In this document: in pieces, positions 10,449-17,613 of the stretch
How positions within the stretch are numbered: position 1 is the first letter of the stretch
Layout: the number at the start of each line of letters is the position of its first letter
Source of the DNA: Nonomuraea angiospora
Lineage (GTDB): Bacteria > Actinomycetota > Actinomycetes > Streptosporangiales > Streptosporangiaceae
NCBI RefSeq assembly: GCF_014873145.1
Contig: NZ_JADBEK010000001.1
Location: forward strand, 1,488,001-1,552,000
Direction of reading: 5' to 3'
Length of the DNA: 64,000 bases
Made by a program: the position numbers and the translations under genes
Notes under the pieces: generated by a model
Told to the model about the DNA's origin: nothing
Databases searched by the model: none
What the model saw: only the letters and a program-made list of their open reading frames with translations

Positions 10449-11495
10449 ATGACGAGCGACGACACCGCCCTGGACGGGGCCGCCGCCTGGCGGGCCCTGA
10501 CGCCGCTGATGGACCTGATGACCCCCATGGCACTGCGGGTGGCCGTGACCCTGCGGCTGCCCGATCTGGTGGACGAGCACGGCTGCGACCTCGACGACCT
10601 GGCCGACCGCGCCGGCGCCGATCCCGACGCGCTGGGCCGGGTGCTGCGCCACCTCGTCGGCCGCGGCGTGTTCGCCGAACCGAAGCCCGGCACGTTCGCG
10701 ACGAACGGGACCGCCGCCCTGCTGCGCCGCGACCACCCGTCCGCGGCGTGGCGGTGGCTGGACCTGGACGGGTTCGGCGGCCGGATGGACCTGGCCTTCA
10801 CCGGCCTGCAGGACACGGTCAGGACCGGCCTGCCCGCCTGGCCCGCCGTCTTCGGCGCCCCGTTCTGGGACCATCTCGACGCCGACCCCGAGCTGAGCGC
10901 CTCTTTCGACGCGACGATGGCCGTCAACGCCGGGGGCCGCGAGCTGGCGGAAGGCTACGACTGGCAGGCGCTGAGCCGGGTGGCCGACGTCGGCGGCGGC
11001 ACCGGGAAGCTGCTGGCCGAACTGCTGCTGCGGCACGACGGCCTGCGGGGCGTGCTCATCGACCTGCCGGACACCGTCTCCCGCGCGCGGCGCTACCTGG
11101 CCGAGCGCGGGCTGGCGGACCGGTGCGAGACGGTCGGGCGCAGCTTCTTCGACGAACTGCCCGCCGGCGCCGACGCGTACGTGCTCAACCGGGTGCTGCA
11201 CGACTGGGCCGACGCCGAGGCGACCGCCATCCTGCGCCGCTGCGCCGCCGCGGCGGGCCGGCACGGGCGGGTGCTGATCCTGGAGTCGCCCAGCACCTCG
11301 GAGGTCGATCCGGCCATGTTCGCGGAGATGAACCTGCGGATGCTGGTCCTGACCGGCGGCCGGGAACGCACCGTCGACGACTACCGGACGCTGGCCGCGG
11401 CCGCCGGGCTGCGGGTCGCCGCCGTACACGACCTCCCACCGCGGCACACCGTCATCGAGTGCGTCCCCGACGGCGACGGGGTCAGGCGCGCTTAG
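10449..11495 (+). CDS. SAM-dependent O-methyltransferase (COMT/TcmN type)
   Basis: A 348-residue protein of the plant-COMT/DmpM class used on small-molecule hydroxyls. It has an N-terminal winged-helix dimerisation domain (LDDLADRAGADPDALGRVLRHL). The SAM-binding motif VADVGGGTGKLLAELL follows near residue 180, then DLPDTVSRARRYL and the late LNRVLHDWADAEATAILRRC, whose His-Asp is the usual catalytic base region. No biosynthetic cluster surrounds it, so the substrate is unknown. It ends in a 14-base overlap with the convergent RibD-like gene. Confidence 0.87.
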   Translation: MTSDDTALDGAAAWRALTPLMDLMTPMALRVAVTLRLPDLVDEHGCDLDDLADRAGADPDALGRVLRHLVGRGVFAEPKPGTFATNGTAALLRRDHPSAAWRWLDLDGFGGRMDLAFTGLQDTVRTGLPAWPAVFGAPFWDHLDADPELSASFDATMAVNAGGRELAEGYDWQALSRVADVGGGTGKLLAELLLRHDGLRGVLIDLPDTVSRARRYLAERGLADRCETVGRSFFDELPAGADAYVLNRVLHDWADAEATAILRRCAAAAGRHGRVLILESPSTSEVDPAMFAEMNLRMLVLTGGRERTVDDYRTLAAAAGLRVAAVHDLPPRHTVIECVPDGDGVRRA

Positions 11496-12045
11496 GTTCG
11501 TAGTGCAGCGCGGTGATCCCGCAGTCGAACGGCCGGGCCGCGACCAGACGCAGCCGCCTGTAGTCGCCGGCGTCGCCGAACACCGGCATCCCGGCGCCGA
11601 TGGCGACCGGGTTGACGAACAGGTGGAGCTCGTCGAGCAGCCCCTGGGCGATCAGGCTCGACACGAGCGTGCCGCCGCCGTAGGCGATCATGTCGCCGCC
11701 CGGCCGGGCCTTGAGCCCGTTGACGATCTCGGCGAGGTCACCGCCCGCGACCACGGCGTTCTCCCAGGGCGACTCGGTGAGCGTGTTGGAGATGACGACC
11801 TTGGGCGTGTTGTTCATCTGGTCGATGGACTTCTGGTCCTCGCCCTCGGGCCCGGCCGCCCACGCCGGGATGAACCCCTCGGCGAGCCTGCGGCCCAGCA
11901 CGATGCAGTCGACCTCGTCGGTGAGCGCGTCGATGTAGGCGTTGATGTCGTCGGTCCACGGGAAGCTCAGCCAGTCCATCTCGCCCTCCGGGCCGGCCAT
12001 GTAGCCGTCGACGGTCATCTGGACCTGGAGTTTGAACGTGCGCAC
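11482..12045 (-). CDS. RibD C-terminal/dihydrofolate-reductase-like protein
   Basis: A 187-residue protein of the RibD_C family: FKLQVQMTVDGYMAGPEGEMDW at the start, CIVLGRRLAEGF, the NADPH-binding segment MIAYGGGTLVSSLIAQGLLDEL, and a C-terminal LVAARPFDCGITALHY. Such proteins are stand-alone reductases of unknown substrate, common in actinomycetes, and are not the riboflavin enzyme itself. It starts at GTG 12045 after a GGAAG. It is convergent with the methyltransferase gene. Confidence 0.85.
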   Translation of the reverse strand: MRTFKLQVQMTVDGYMAGPEGEMDWLSFPWTDDINAYIDALTDEVDCIVLGRRLAEGFIPAWAAGPEGEDQKSIDQMNNTPKVVISNTLTESPWENAVVAGGDLAEIVNGLKARPGGDMIAYGGGTLVSSLIAQGLLDELHLFVNPVAIGAGMPVFGDAGDYRRLRLVAARPFDCGITALHYEPKRA

Positions 12046-12126
12046 GAGGTGCTTCCTTCCGGGCCGAGGGATGTTGCTCGAGAGCGTAGCGGCGCCCCCG
12101 TACGACCCGCTCGAGATTACCTCCGC

Positions 12127-12438
12127 TCAGACCAGGCACCCGCCCTCACCGTGGTCGTGGAGCCCGGCCGCGCCTTCCACGACGCGGCGGTAGTCGGGGC
12201 ACTGGGTGAAGTCGTCGGCCGTGCACCGCATGAGGTGCTCGATCAGCGCCCTGGACGCCGCCGGCTCCCGCTGGCGTTGCTCCGGTTCGGCGTGATGGCG
12301 CTGGAGGAGCGCCCGGCGTTCGGCCAGGCCGTAGGCGCCGAGCATCTCCCGGATCTGCTCCAGGCTCATCCCGCCCGCCTTCGCGCGGATGATCGTCAGG
12401 ACGCGGATGACGTGGTCGCGGGTGTAGCGGCGGCGGCC
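12127..12438 (-). pseudogene. MerR-family regulator, N-terminally deleted
   Basis: The frame reads GRRRYTRDHVIRVLTIIRAK, then GGMSLEQIREMLGAY and a normal MerR C-terminal helix. It therefore retains the wing and dimer helix but not the first DNA-binding helices. Immediately upstream the frame meets a stop (TGA), and the DNA switches to coding sequence of an MFS transporter on the other strand. An ATG at 12369 could give an 80-residue product, but without a DNA-binding domain. I read it as the remains of a MerR repressor once divergent from the transporter. Confidence 0.7.
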
Positions 12439-12708
12439 GGTTCAAGCCGTACCTGATCGCCGGGTCGGTGATCGCGGTGCTGGGATTCGCGCTGCTGAGC
12501 CGCCTCGAGCCCGGCAGTCCGTACGTGCTGCTCGCCGTGGGGATCGGCGTGCTGGGGGCCGGCTTCGGGCTGCTCATGCAGAACCTGGTCGTTCTCGCGC
12601 AGAACGCGGCCTCCCCCGCGGATCTGGCCGCCGCCACCTCGGCCGCGGTGTCCGGCCGCGGCCGTGCTGGTGGCGCTGATGGTCCTGCTGCCCTCGCCCC
12701 GCGGCTAG
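12438..12708 (+). pseudogene. MFS drug-efflux transporter remnant
   Basis: From 12438 the frame encodes RFKPYLIAGSVIAVLGFALL, then VGIGVLGAGFGLLMQN and ADLAAATSAAVS, typical of the late membrane segments of DHA2/EmrB-type MFS exporters. Around 12650 the frame shifts. In another frame the DNA reads AAAVLVALMVLLPSPRG and a stop at 12706-12708, the normal hydrophobic C-terminus. The N-terminal two thirds and an internal piece are missing. It is not functional. Confidence 0.7.
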
Positions 12709-13526
12709 GAGCTCAGCGAGTCGAGCAGTTGCAGGCGCTCGGCCGAGTCCGTCCCGGGCGCCGCGCCGAGGAAGATGATCCGCTGGCCGGGGTCGTCCGG
12801 CACGCGCATGGTCTCCTCGTTGAGCTCCAGCGGGCCGACGAGGGGATGGTTGACCCGCCGTACCGCGTAGGTGCACTCGGCGACCCGCTGGGCGGCCCAG
12901 ACGCGGGTGAAGTCGGGGCTCTTGATGCTCAGTTCGCCGATCAGCTCGGCCAGCAGGGGATCGTCCGGCATGTCGCCGGTGGCCATGCGCAGGTAGGCGG
13001 CAACCTCGCCGGCGTGCGTCTCCCAGTCGGGATACAGGTCGCGCATGGCCGGGTCGAGGAACATCGTCTTCGCCAGGTTCACCCGCTGACCAGGGTTCAG
13101 ACCGTACAGAGCGTAACCGAGCCGGTTGGCGCCGAGCAGGTCGAAATACCTGCCGAGGATGATCGCCGCCTGGTCGGCGACCCCCTCCACCAGCGCCACC
13201 ACCGACGGGCGCAGCCGCTCGGGGCCGTAGGGACGGCGCGCCACCTGCACCTGTTCGGGCCGGGCGAGCCGCACCAGGTGCATGCGCTCATCGGCGGTCA
13301 GCTGGAAGGCGTTGCCCAGCGCCTCCAGCACCGAGTCCGACATCTGATGGCTCTCGCCCTGCTCCAGGCGCGTGTAGTAGTTGACGCTGATCCCGGCCAG
13401 CTGCGCCACCTCGTCGCGGCGCAGGCCCGGCACCCGGCGCGCCGCGCCGTAGGTCGGCACGCCTCCGGCCTCGGGCGTCAACGCGGCACGACGGGCGCGA
13501 AGGAACTCCCCCAGATGCTCTCCCAT
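12705..13526 (-). CDS. XRE-family regulator with MmyB-like ligand domain
   Basis: A 273-residue protein. The HTH_XRE (residues about 10-75) contains LRRDEVAQLAGISVNYYTRL. The MmyB-like C-terminal domain includes YGLNPGQRVNLAKTMFLDP, a D-W-E-T segment, SPDFTRVWAAQRV and HPLVGPLELN. This is a large actinobacterial family of ligand-controlled regulators that usually govern a divergent oxidoreductase, here the NmrA-like gene. The ATG at 13526 is the family start. A 10-bp palindrome in the shared intergenic region is a candidate operator. Its last codons overlap the MFS remnant. Confidence 0.88.
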   Translation of the reverse strand: MGEHLGEFLRARRAALTPEAGGVPTYGAARRVPGLRRDEVAQLAGISVNYYTRLEQGESHQMSDSVLEALGNAFQLTADERMHLVRLARPEQVQVARRPYGPERLRPSVVALVEGVADQAAIILGRYFDLLGANRLGYALYGLNPGQRVNLAKTMFLDPAMRDLYPDWETHAGEVAAYLRMATGDMPDDPLLAELIGELSIKSPDFTRVWAAQRVAECTYAVRRVNHPLVGPLELNEETMRVPDDPGQRIIFLGAAPGTDSAERLQLLDSLSS

Positions 13527-13571
13527 GCCTCCATTGTCGCCACATCCGCGGGCCGTTCCCATCCCCTGGCA

Positions 13572-13581
13572 TGGGTACCCA
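13572..13581. promoter_or_regulatory. Palindrome TGGGTACCCA, candidate XRE operator
   Basis: A perfect 10-bp palindrome in the 100-base divergent region between the XRE and NmrA genes. It is flanked by a looser dyad (CCTGG upstream, CCAGG overlapping its right edge). Position and symmetry suit a repressor of both genes; binding is inferred. Confidence 0.45.
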
Positions 13582-13626
13582 GGACAGGGGCAGGCGCCCG
13601 CGCGAGAACGCCCCCAAGGTGGAGGC

Positions 13627-14604
13627 ATGACCGACAAGAAGATCATCGCCGTGGTCGGGGCCACCGGAGCGCAGGGCGGCGGGCTGGTCCGCGCCATCCT
13701 CGCCGACCCCGACGGACCGTTCACCGTCCGCGCCCTCACCCGCGACACCGCCTCCCCGCAGGCCCGCGCCCTGGCCGAGCAGGGCGCCGAGGTCGTGTAC
13801 GCCGACCTCGACGACGAGGACAGCGCGCACCACGCCTTCGCCGGGGCCTGGGGCGCGTACGTCGTGACCAACTTCTGGGCCCGGCGTACCCCCGAGCAGG
13901 AGGCCGCCCGCGATGCCGCCCGCATGGAGATCGACCAGGCGCACGCCGCCGCCCGCGCCGCCAAGGCCGCCGCGCTCAGGCACGTCGTGTGGTCCACGCT
14001 CGAGGACACCCGGCCGCACTTCGCCCACCTGGGCCGCGAGGTGCCGACGCTGCTCGGGGAGTACGCGGTGCCGCACTTCGACGCCAAGGCCGAGGCCAAC
14101 GCGGCCTTCACCGGTCTCGGCGTGCCGACCACGTTCCTGCAGACCACCTTCTACTACGAGGCCTTCCTCCAGGGGCAGGGCCCGCACCGCGACGAGAGCG
14201 GCCGCCTCGTGCTGACCCTGCCCATGGCGGGCAACCCGATGTCCATGATCGCCGCCGAGGACATCGGCCGCACCGCGCTGGGCATCTTCCGGCGGGGCCC
14301 GGAGTTCGTCGGCCGCACCGTGAGCATCGCCGGCGAGCACGCCGACGGCAAGGAGCTGGCGGAGAAGTTCACCACGCTGCTCGGCGAGCCGGTGACCTAC
14401 GCGCCGCTGACCTACGACCAGATGCGGGCCGCCGGCTTCCCCGGCGCCGTCGAGATCGGCAACATGTTCGAGTTCTACTCCGAGGCGTCCGCCTACTTCA
14501 CCGGCGTACGCGACCTCGGCCTGGTACGCGAGCTCAACCCCCGCCTGCGCTCCCTCGACGACTGGCTGAACGAGCACCGCGACGAGATCACGGCCGCCAT
14601 CTGA
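13627..14604 (+). CDS. NmrA/HSCARG-like NAD(P)-binding protein
   Basis: A 325-residue atypical short-chain dehydrogenase. It has the Rossmann motif VVGATGAQGGGLVRA at residues about 9-23, then VYADLDDEDS, an FAGAWGAYVVTNFW segment, VWSTLEDTRPH and PMAGNPMSMIAAEDIGR. NmrA/HSCARG proteins lack the classical Tyr-x3-Lys catalysis and sense the NAD(P) redox state. GGTGGAGG precedes the ATG. It is divergent from, and probably controlled by, the XRE regulator. Confidence 0.88.
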   Translation: MTDKKIIAVVGATGAQGGGLVRAILADPDGPFTVRALTRDTASPQARALAEQGAEVVYADLDDEDSAHHAFAGAWGAYVVTNFWARRTPEQEAARDAARMEIDQAHAAARAAKAAALRHVVWSTLEDTRPHFAHLGREVPTLLGEYAVPHFDAKAEANAAFTGLGVPTTFLQTTFYYEAFLQGQGPHRDESGRLVLTLPMAGNPMSMIAAEDIGRTALGIFRRGPEFVGRTVSIAGEHADGKELAEKFTTLLGEPVTYAPLTYDQMRAAGFPGAVEIGNMFEFYSEASAYFTGVRDLGLVRELNPRLRSLDDWLNEHRDEITAAI

Positions 14605-14620
14605 CGGCCGCGGCGCGCGA

Positions 14621-14926
14621 TCACACCTCGTCTCCGGGGACCGGACGACCCCGGAAGATCCGCCAGATCAACCACGCCTGCAGCAGACCGGCGCCGGCCA
14701 GGACCACGGTGAGCAGCACCGGGTTCGCGAACGGCACCAGGTTCCATCCCCACCAGATCAGCCAGCCGAGAGGGAAGGTGACGCCGACGAGCGCCACGCC
14801 GCTCAGCAGGATCGGATCCCGCACCGTCAGCAGGATCACCAGCGAGACCACGCCGAGAACCAGCACGAGAGCGGCGTAGACGACGGCGAGCACAGCCGCG
14901 ACCTTGCCGTTCCGGTAACGGTGCAT
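14621..14926 (-). CDS. Small membrane protein with three hydrophobic helices
   Basis: A 101-residue protein with three hydrophobic stretches: residues about 8-34 (VAAVLAVVYAALVLVLGVVS), 41-58, and 66-88 (NPVLLTVVLAGAGLLQAWL). Its C-terminal tail is polar. I do not recognise the family and no enzymatic motif is visible. AAGGA lies 9 bases before the ATG at 14926; the frame extends 17 residues upstream without a better signal. It is convergent with the NmrA gene. Confidence 0.6.
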   Translation of the reverse strand: MHRYRNGKVAAVLAVVYAALVLVLGVVSLVILLTVRDPILLSGVALVGVTFPLGWLIWWGWNLVPFANPVLLTVVLAGAGLLQAWLIWRIFRGRPVPGDEV

Positions 14927-15060
14927 CCGACCACGTCCTTCACGGGAGACGACGGCGTCCACCCACGATCCTTTCACGGACGCCCGGCCGTAACCTCCTC
15001 GACGGACGTCGGGGCGCTGTCGCGCCCGGTCGCCTGCCCGGCCGCCACGCCCGACACTCG

Positions 15061-15205
15061 GTGGTGGTGTCGTCGCCGCCTGAGCGCGACGCGCGTCCAG
15101 TCCATGGGCGCGCCGCCGTCCCTACTCCACCCGCCGTAGCCGCACCTCCCGATACCCCCCGGGGAGTATCGGGAGGTGACGTCACCGGGACGACGACACC
15201 ACCAC
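15061..15205. repeat. Nested inverted repeats upstream of the AhpD-like gene
   Basis: The outer arms are 15 bases each (GTGGTGGTGTCGTCG at 15061-15075, its complement at 15191-15205) and perfect. Inside them lie the 36-base near-palindrome at 15143-15178 and a perfect 12-base palindrome GGTGACGTCACC at 15175-15186. The whole could extrude as a cruciform or hold several regulator sites. Confidence 0.6.
15143..15178. promoter_or_regulatory. 36-base near-palindrome, candidate operator
   Basis: Two 18-base arms, starting CACCTCCCGATAC and ending GTATCGGGAGGTG, match at all but one position with no loop. The centre is a C-run meeting a G-run flanked by ATA/TAT, reminiscent of CsoR/RcnR-type metal-repressor sites. 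It lies 75 bases before the AhpD-like start. No CsoR gene is in the window. Confidence 0.5.
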
Positions 15206-15253
15206 ACCCGGACCGCGATGCTCGACACCTCATCCGAAGAAAGGCATCGCCCC

Positions 15254-16261
15254 ATGTCATCGACCCTGGTACGGCACATCACCCCCGTCCTCCCGCACCG
15301 CGCCCGCGGCGTGGTGGGCGAGGTGTACGCGCAGGTCAACGCCGAGTTCAGCAGCATCGGCCCGGCCGTGATGATGATGTCGCCCTCCCCCGAGCTCATG
15401 GCCGCGGGCTGGTCGCTCATGCGCGAGAGCCAGCTGGCCGGCGACGTCCCGGCGCTGGAGAAGGCCGTCGTGGCGCTGGGCGCGGCGCAGGCCAATGACC
15501 TCGACTACGACATCCAGGCGTTCCTGTCGGTGCTGCGCCTGCTGGGCGAGCCGCACCTGGCCGAGGCCATCGAACGCGGCGACCCGCCCGCCGACGCCAG
15601 GCTCGCCGCGCTGCTGGACTGGGCCGCCTCCACCGGGGTGGCCGCGCGGGAGCCGCAACGGCCTCCGTTCCCCGCCGGGCCGGAAGCCGCCGAATTCCTC
15701 GGCACGCTCCTGTTCACGCACTTCGTCGACCGGGTCGCGGCCGCCATGCTGCCGGCCGGGCTGACCCCCGGCACCCTGGCCCCCGACGACGAACCGCCCT
15801 TCGACGGCGCCCCCGTCCTGCGCCCGCTCGACCAGGACCTGCGCCCCGGCGCCACGCTCCCCCTCCTGGACGGCCTGCCCACCGCGCCGCCCCCGCCGTG
15901 GGCCGCCGACCACCCGATCGGCACCGCGTACGCCGCCCTCACCGCCACCGCCGCCCAGGGCGCCGGCCTGCTCACTGCTGAGGCCGCGGACGTGACGGCC
16001 AAGATAATCGCCGAGCACCGGGGCCGCCGCCTGCCGGTCGTCGACCGGCTCGACCAGGCTCTGGCCGGCCTGACACCGGTCGAGCGCGCGGGGGCGCGGG
16101 TCGCGATCCTCGCCGGCCTGGCGCCGCACACCATCACCGACGAGCACGTCGCCGCCTGGCGCGCCACCGACCGCCGCTTCAGCGACCACTGCACCGTCTA
16201 CCTGCTCGCCTACGGCGCCATGACCGCCGTCACCCACATCGAAGCCGACATCACCACCTAA
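15254..16261 (+). CDS. AhpD/carboxymuconolactone-decarboxylase-like protein lacking the CxxC
   Basis: A 335-residue, mostly helical protein. The N-terminal half has AhpD-like features: GPAVMMMSPSPELMAAGW, then AVVALGAAQANDLDYDIQAF at residues 71-90. At that position AhpD enzymes have a Cys-x-x-Cys pair; here both are replaced, so peroxidase chemistry is unlikely by the usual route. The C-terminal half (residues about 215-335) is a second helical domain with one Cys near the end. I chose the ATG at 15254 (AAAGG upstream); the frame is open earlier. A cluster of palindromes precedes it. Confidence 0.6.
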   Translation: MSSTLVRHITPVLPHRARGVVGEVYAQVNAEFSSIGPAVMMMSPSPELMAAGWSLMRESQLAGDVPALEKAVVALGAAQANDLDYDIQAFLSVLRLLGEPHLAEAIERGDPPADARLAALLDWAASTGVAAREPQRPPFPAGPEAAEFLGTLLFTHFVDRVAAAMLPAGLTPGTLAPDDEPPFDGAPVLRPLDQDLRPGATLPLLDGLPTAPPPPWAADHPIGTAYAALTATAAQGAGLLTAEAADVTAKIIAEHRGRRLPVVDRLDQALAGLTPVERAGARVAILAGLAPHTITDEHVAAWRATDRRFSDHCTVYLLAYGAMTAVTHIEADITT

Positions 16262-16468
16262 TTCGGGCAGGCTCGGTATCTGGTAGCCGTCGGCGAGTGA
16301 GCACTCCCACCACCTGGGCTGCCAAGGACGGCCGCTTCCCGCCGGGTCTGCCACACCACGCGGGCGATGCCAGGGACGGCCGTTCCCACCGGGACCGCTA
16401 CACCACAGACAGCCCGCTCCCACCGCGCACCCGTGCGCGGCCACCGGCGCACACCACGGACAGTCCCC
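16262..16468. repeat. Gene-free stretch with degenerate direct repeats
   Basis: No convincing gene lies between the AhpD-like stop and the convergent APH-like stop. The DNA contains about three decayed copies of a unit carrying AGGGACGGCCGTTCCCACCG-like and CACACCACGGACAG-like blocks (starting near 16317, 16368 and 16405). The copies differ by many substitutions and small gaps. I see no terminator hairpin with a T run. Confidence 0.45.
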
Positions 16469-17587
16469 TCACCGGCGGCGCGCCGCGAACGCCGGTAACC
16501 CCGCCACGTCCACATCCGCGTCCGGCCACCGCCGCCGCAGCGCCTCCGCCACCCGCCACCCCCACCCGGCCAGCCCCGGCAGCACGCCGAACGACTCCGC
16601 CACCCGCGCCGCCGCCTCCACCGTCGCCACCAGCTGCACCCGGCTGTCATCACCCGCCGCCCGCCCATCCACCAGCGGCAACCGCTGCAACCGCAGCAAC
16701 ATGTACGAGAAACACGCCGCCGCCAGCCCGAACCCGAACCGCCGATCGTCCTGCGCCTCCGGCACCCCCACGGCCAGAGCCCGCCGGTACGCCGCCCCCA
16801 TCCCCCCGTCCACCGACAGCCACGCGGGACCCGGAACGTACAGGCAGACCGCGTCATGCAGCGCATGCGTGAACCCGGCGAACTCGAAATCGATCACCCG
16901 CGCGTCCGGCGCCCCCGCCGCCTGCACCAGAACGTTGTTGGCCTCCGGATCCCCGTTGCTCAGCGCCAGGAACGGCCCCGGATCCTCCAGCTCCTCCAGC
17001 ACCACCGCCAGCTCCCGCTCGGCACCACCGGCGACCTCCACCCCCAAGGCCGCGACCTGCAGCCGCCCCTCCTCCCGGAACCCGGCGAACCTCCCCGCGC
17101 AGTCCGCCGCCCGATCGACCGCCCCCAGAGCCGCCCTGCGCGCGTAATAGACCTCCGCCCGGCCGGCGGTCACGGCGTTGAGCTCACCGCGCACCCGGGC
17201 GAACGCCGCCAGCCGCTCCCCGTGCGCCGCCGCCCCGTCCGCCCGCAGCAGGCCGTCCAGCGCCACCCGCGGCGCCAGATCCTCCAACACCACCAGCCCC
17301 GCCGCCAGGTCCGCGGCCACCACCCGCGCGGCCAGCCGCACGCCGAGATCCTCGGACAGGAACCCCAAGGCGGCCACCTCGCTCCGCAGCCGCCACGACT
17401 CCGAACGATGAAGGCCGGGCCCATGGAGCCGCATCCACTTCACGATCACCGAGCCGTGCGATCCGCTCAGCTCCGCCCGCGCGACCGCCCACGGCTCCAG
17501 CCGCCGCCACCCGACGACCGCGGCAGGTGACAGGAGCCTCTCGACCTTGCTGACAAGGCTGTTCTCCGCGGGATTGAGGATGATCAT
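16469..17587 (-). CDS. Aminoglycoside-phosphotransferase-fold kinase
   Basis: A 372-residue APH/choline-kinase-fold protein. GSVIVKWMRLHG holds the ATP-site lysine (about residue 50), LALSNGDPEANNVL (about 208-220) is the catalytic loop, and VIDFEFAGFTHALHD (about 231-245) has the metal-binding Asp. The catalytic loop is usually H-G-D; here it is N-G-D at 211-213, so the conserved His is replaced while the catalytic Asp remains. Drug resistance cannot be assumed; many family members act on sugars or metabolites. It stands alone, downstream of the large helical-protein gene. Confidence 0.78.
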   Translation of the reverse strand: MIILNPAENSLVSKVERLLSPAAVVGWRRLEPWAVARAELSGSHGSVIVKWMRLHGPGLHRSESWRLRSEVAALGFLSEDLGVRLAARVVAADLAAGLVVLEDLAPRVALDGLLRADGAAAHGERLAAFARVRGELNAVTAGRAEVYYARRAALGAVDRAADCAGRFAGFREEGRLQVAALGVEVAGGAERELAVVLEELEDPGPFLALSNGDPEANNVLVQAAGAPDARVIDFEFAGFTHALHDAVCLYVPGPAWLSVDGGMGAAYRRALAVGVPEAQDDRRFGFGLAAACFSYMLLRLQRLPLVDGRAAGDDSRVQLVATVEAAARVAESFGVLPGLAGWGWRVAEALRRRWPDADVDVAGLPAFAARRR

Positions 17588-17596
17588 CGGCCCGGC

Positions 17597-17613
17597 GCCT
17601 TTACAAAGTAGAT
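17597..17613 (+). repeat. CCTTTACAWWGTAGAT motif, copy 3
   Basis: GCCTTTACAAAGTAGAT, 16 of 17 positions shared in pattern with copies 1 and 2. It overlaps the last codons and stop (17601-17603) of the large helical-protein gene and lies just upstream of the APH-like gene on the other strand. Confidence 0.4.
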
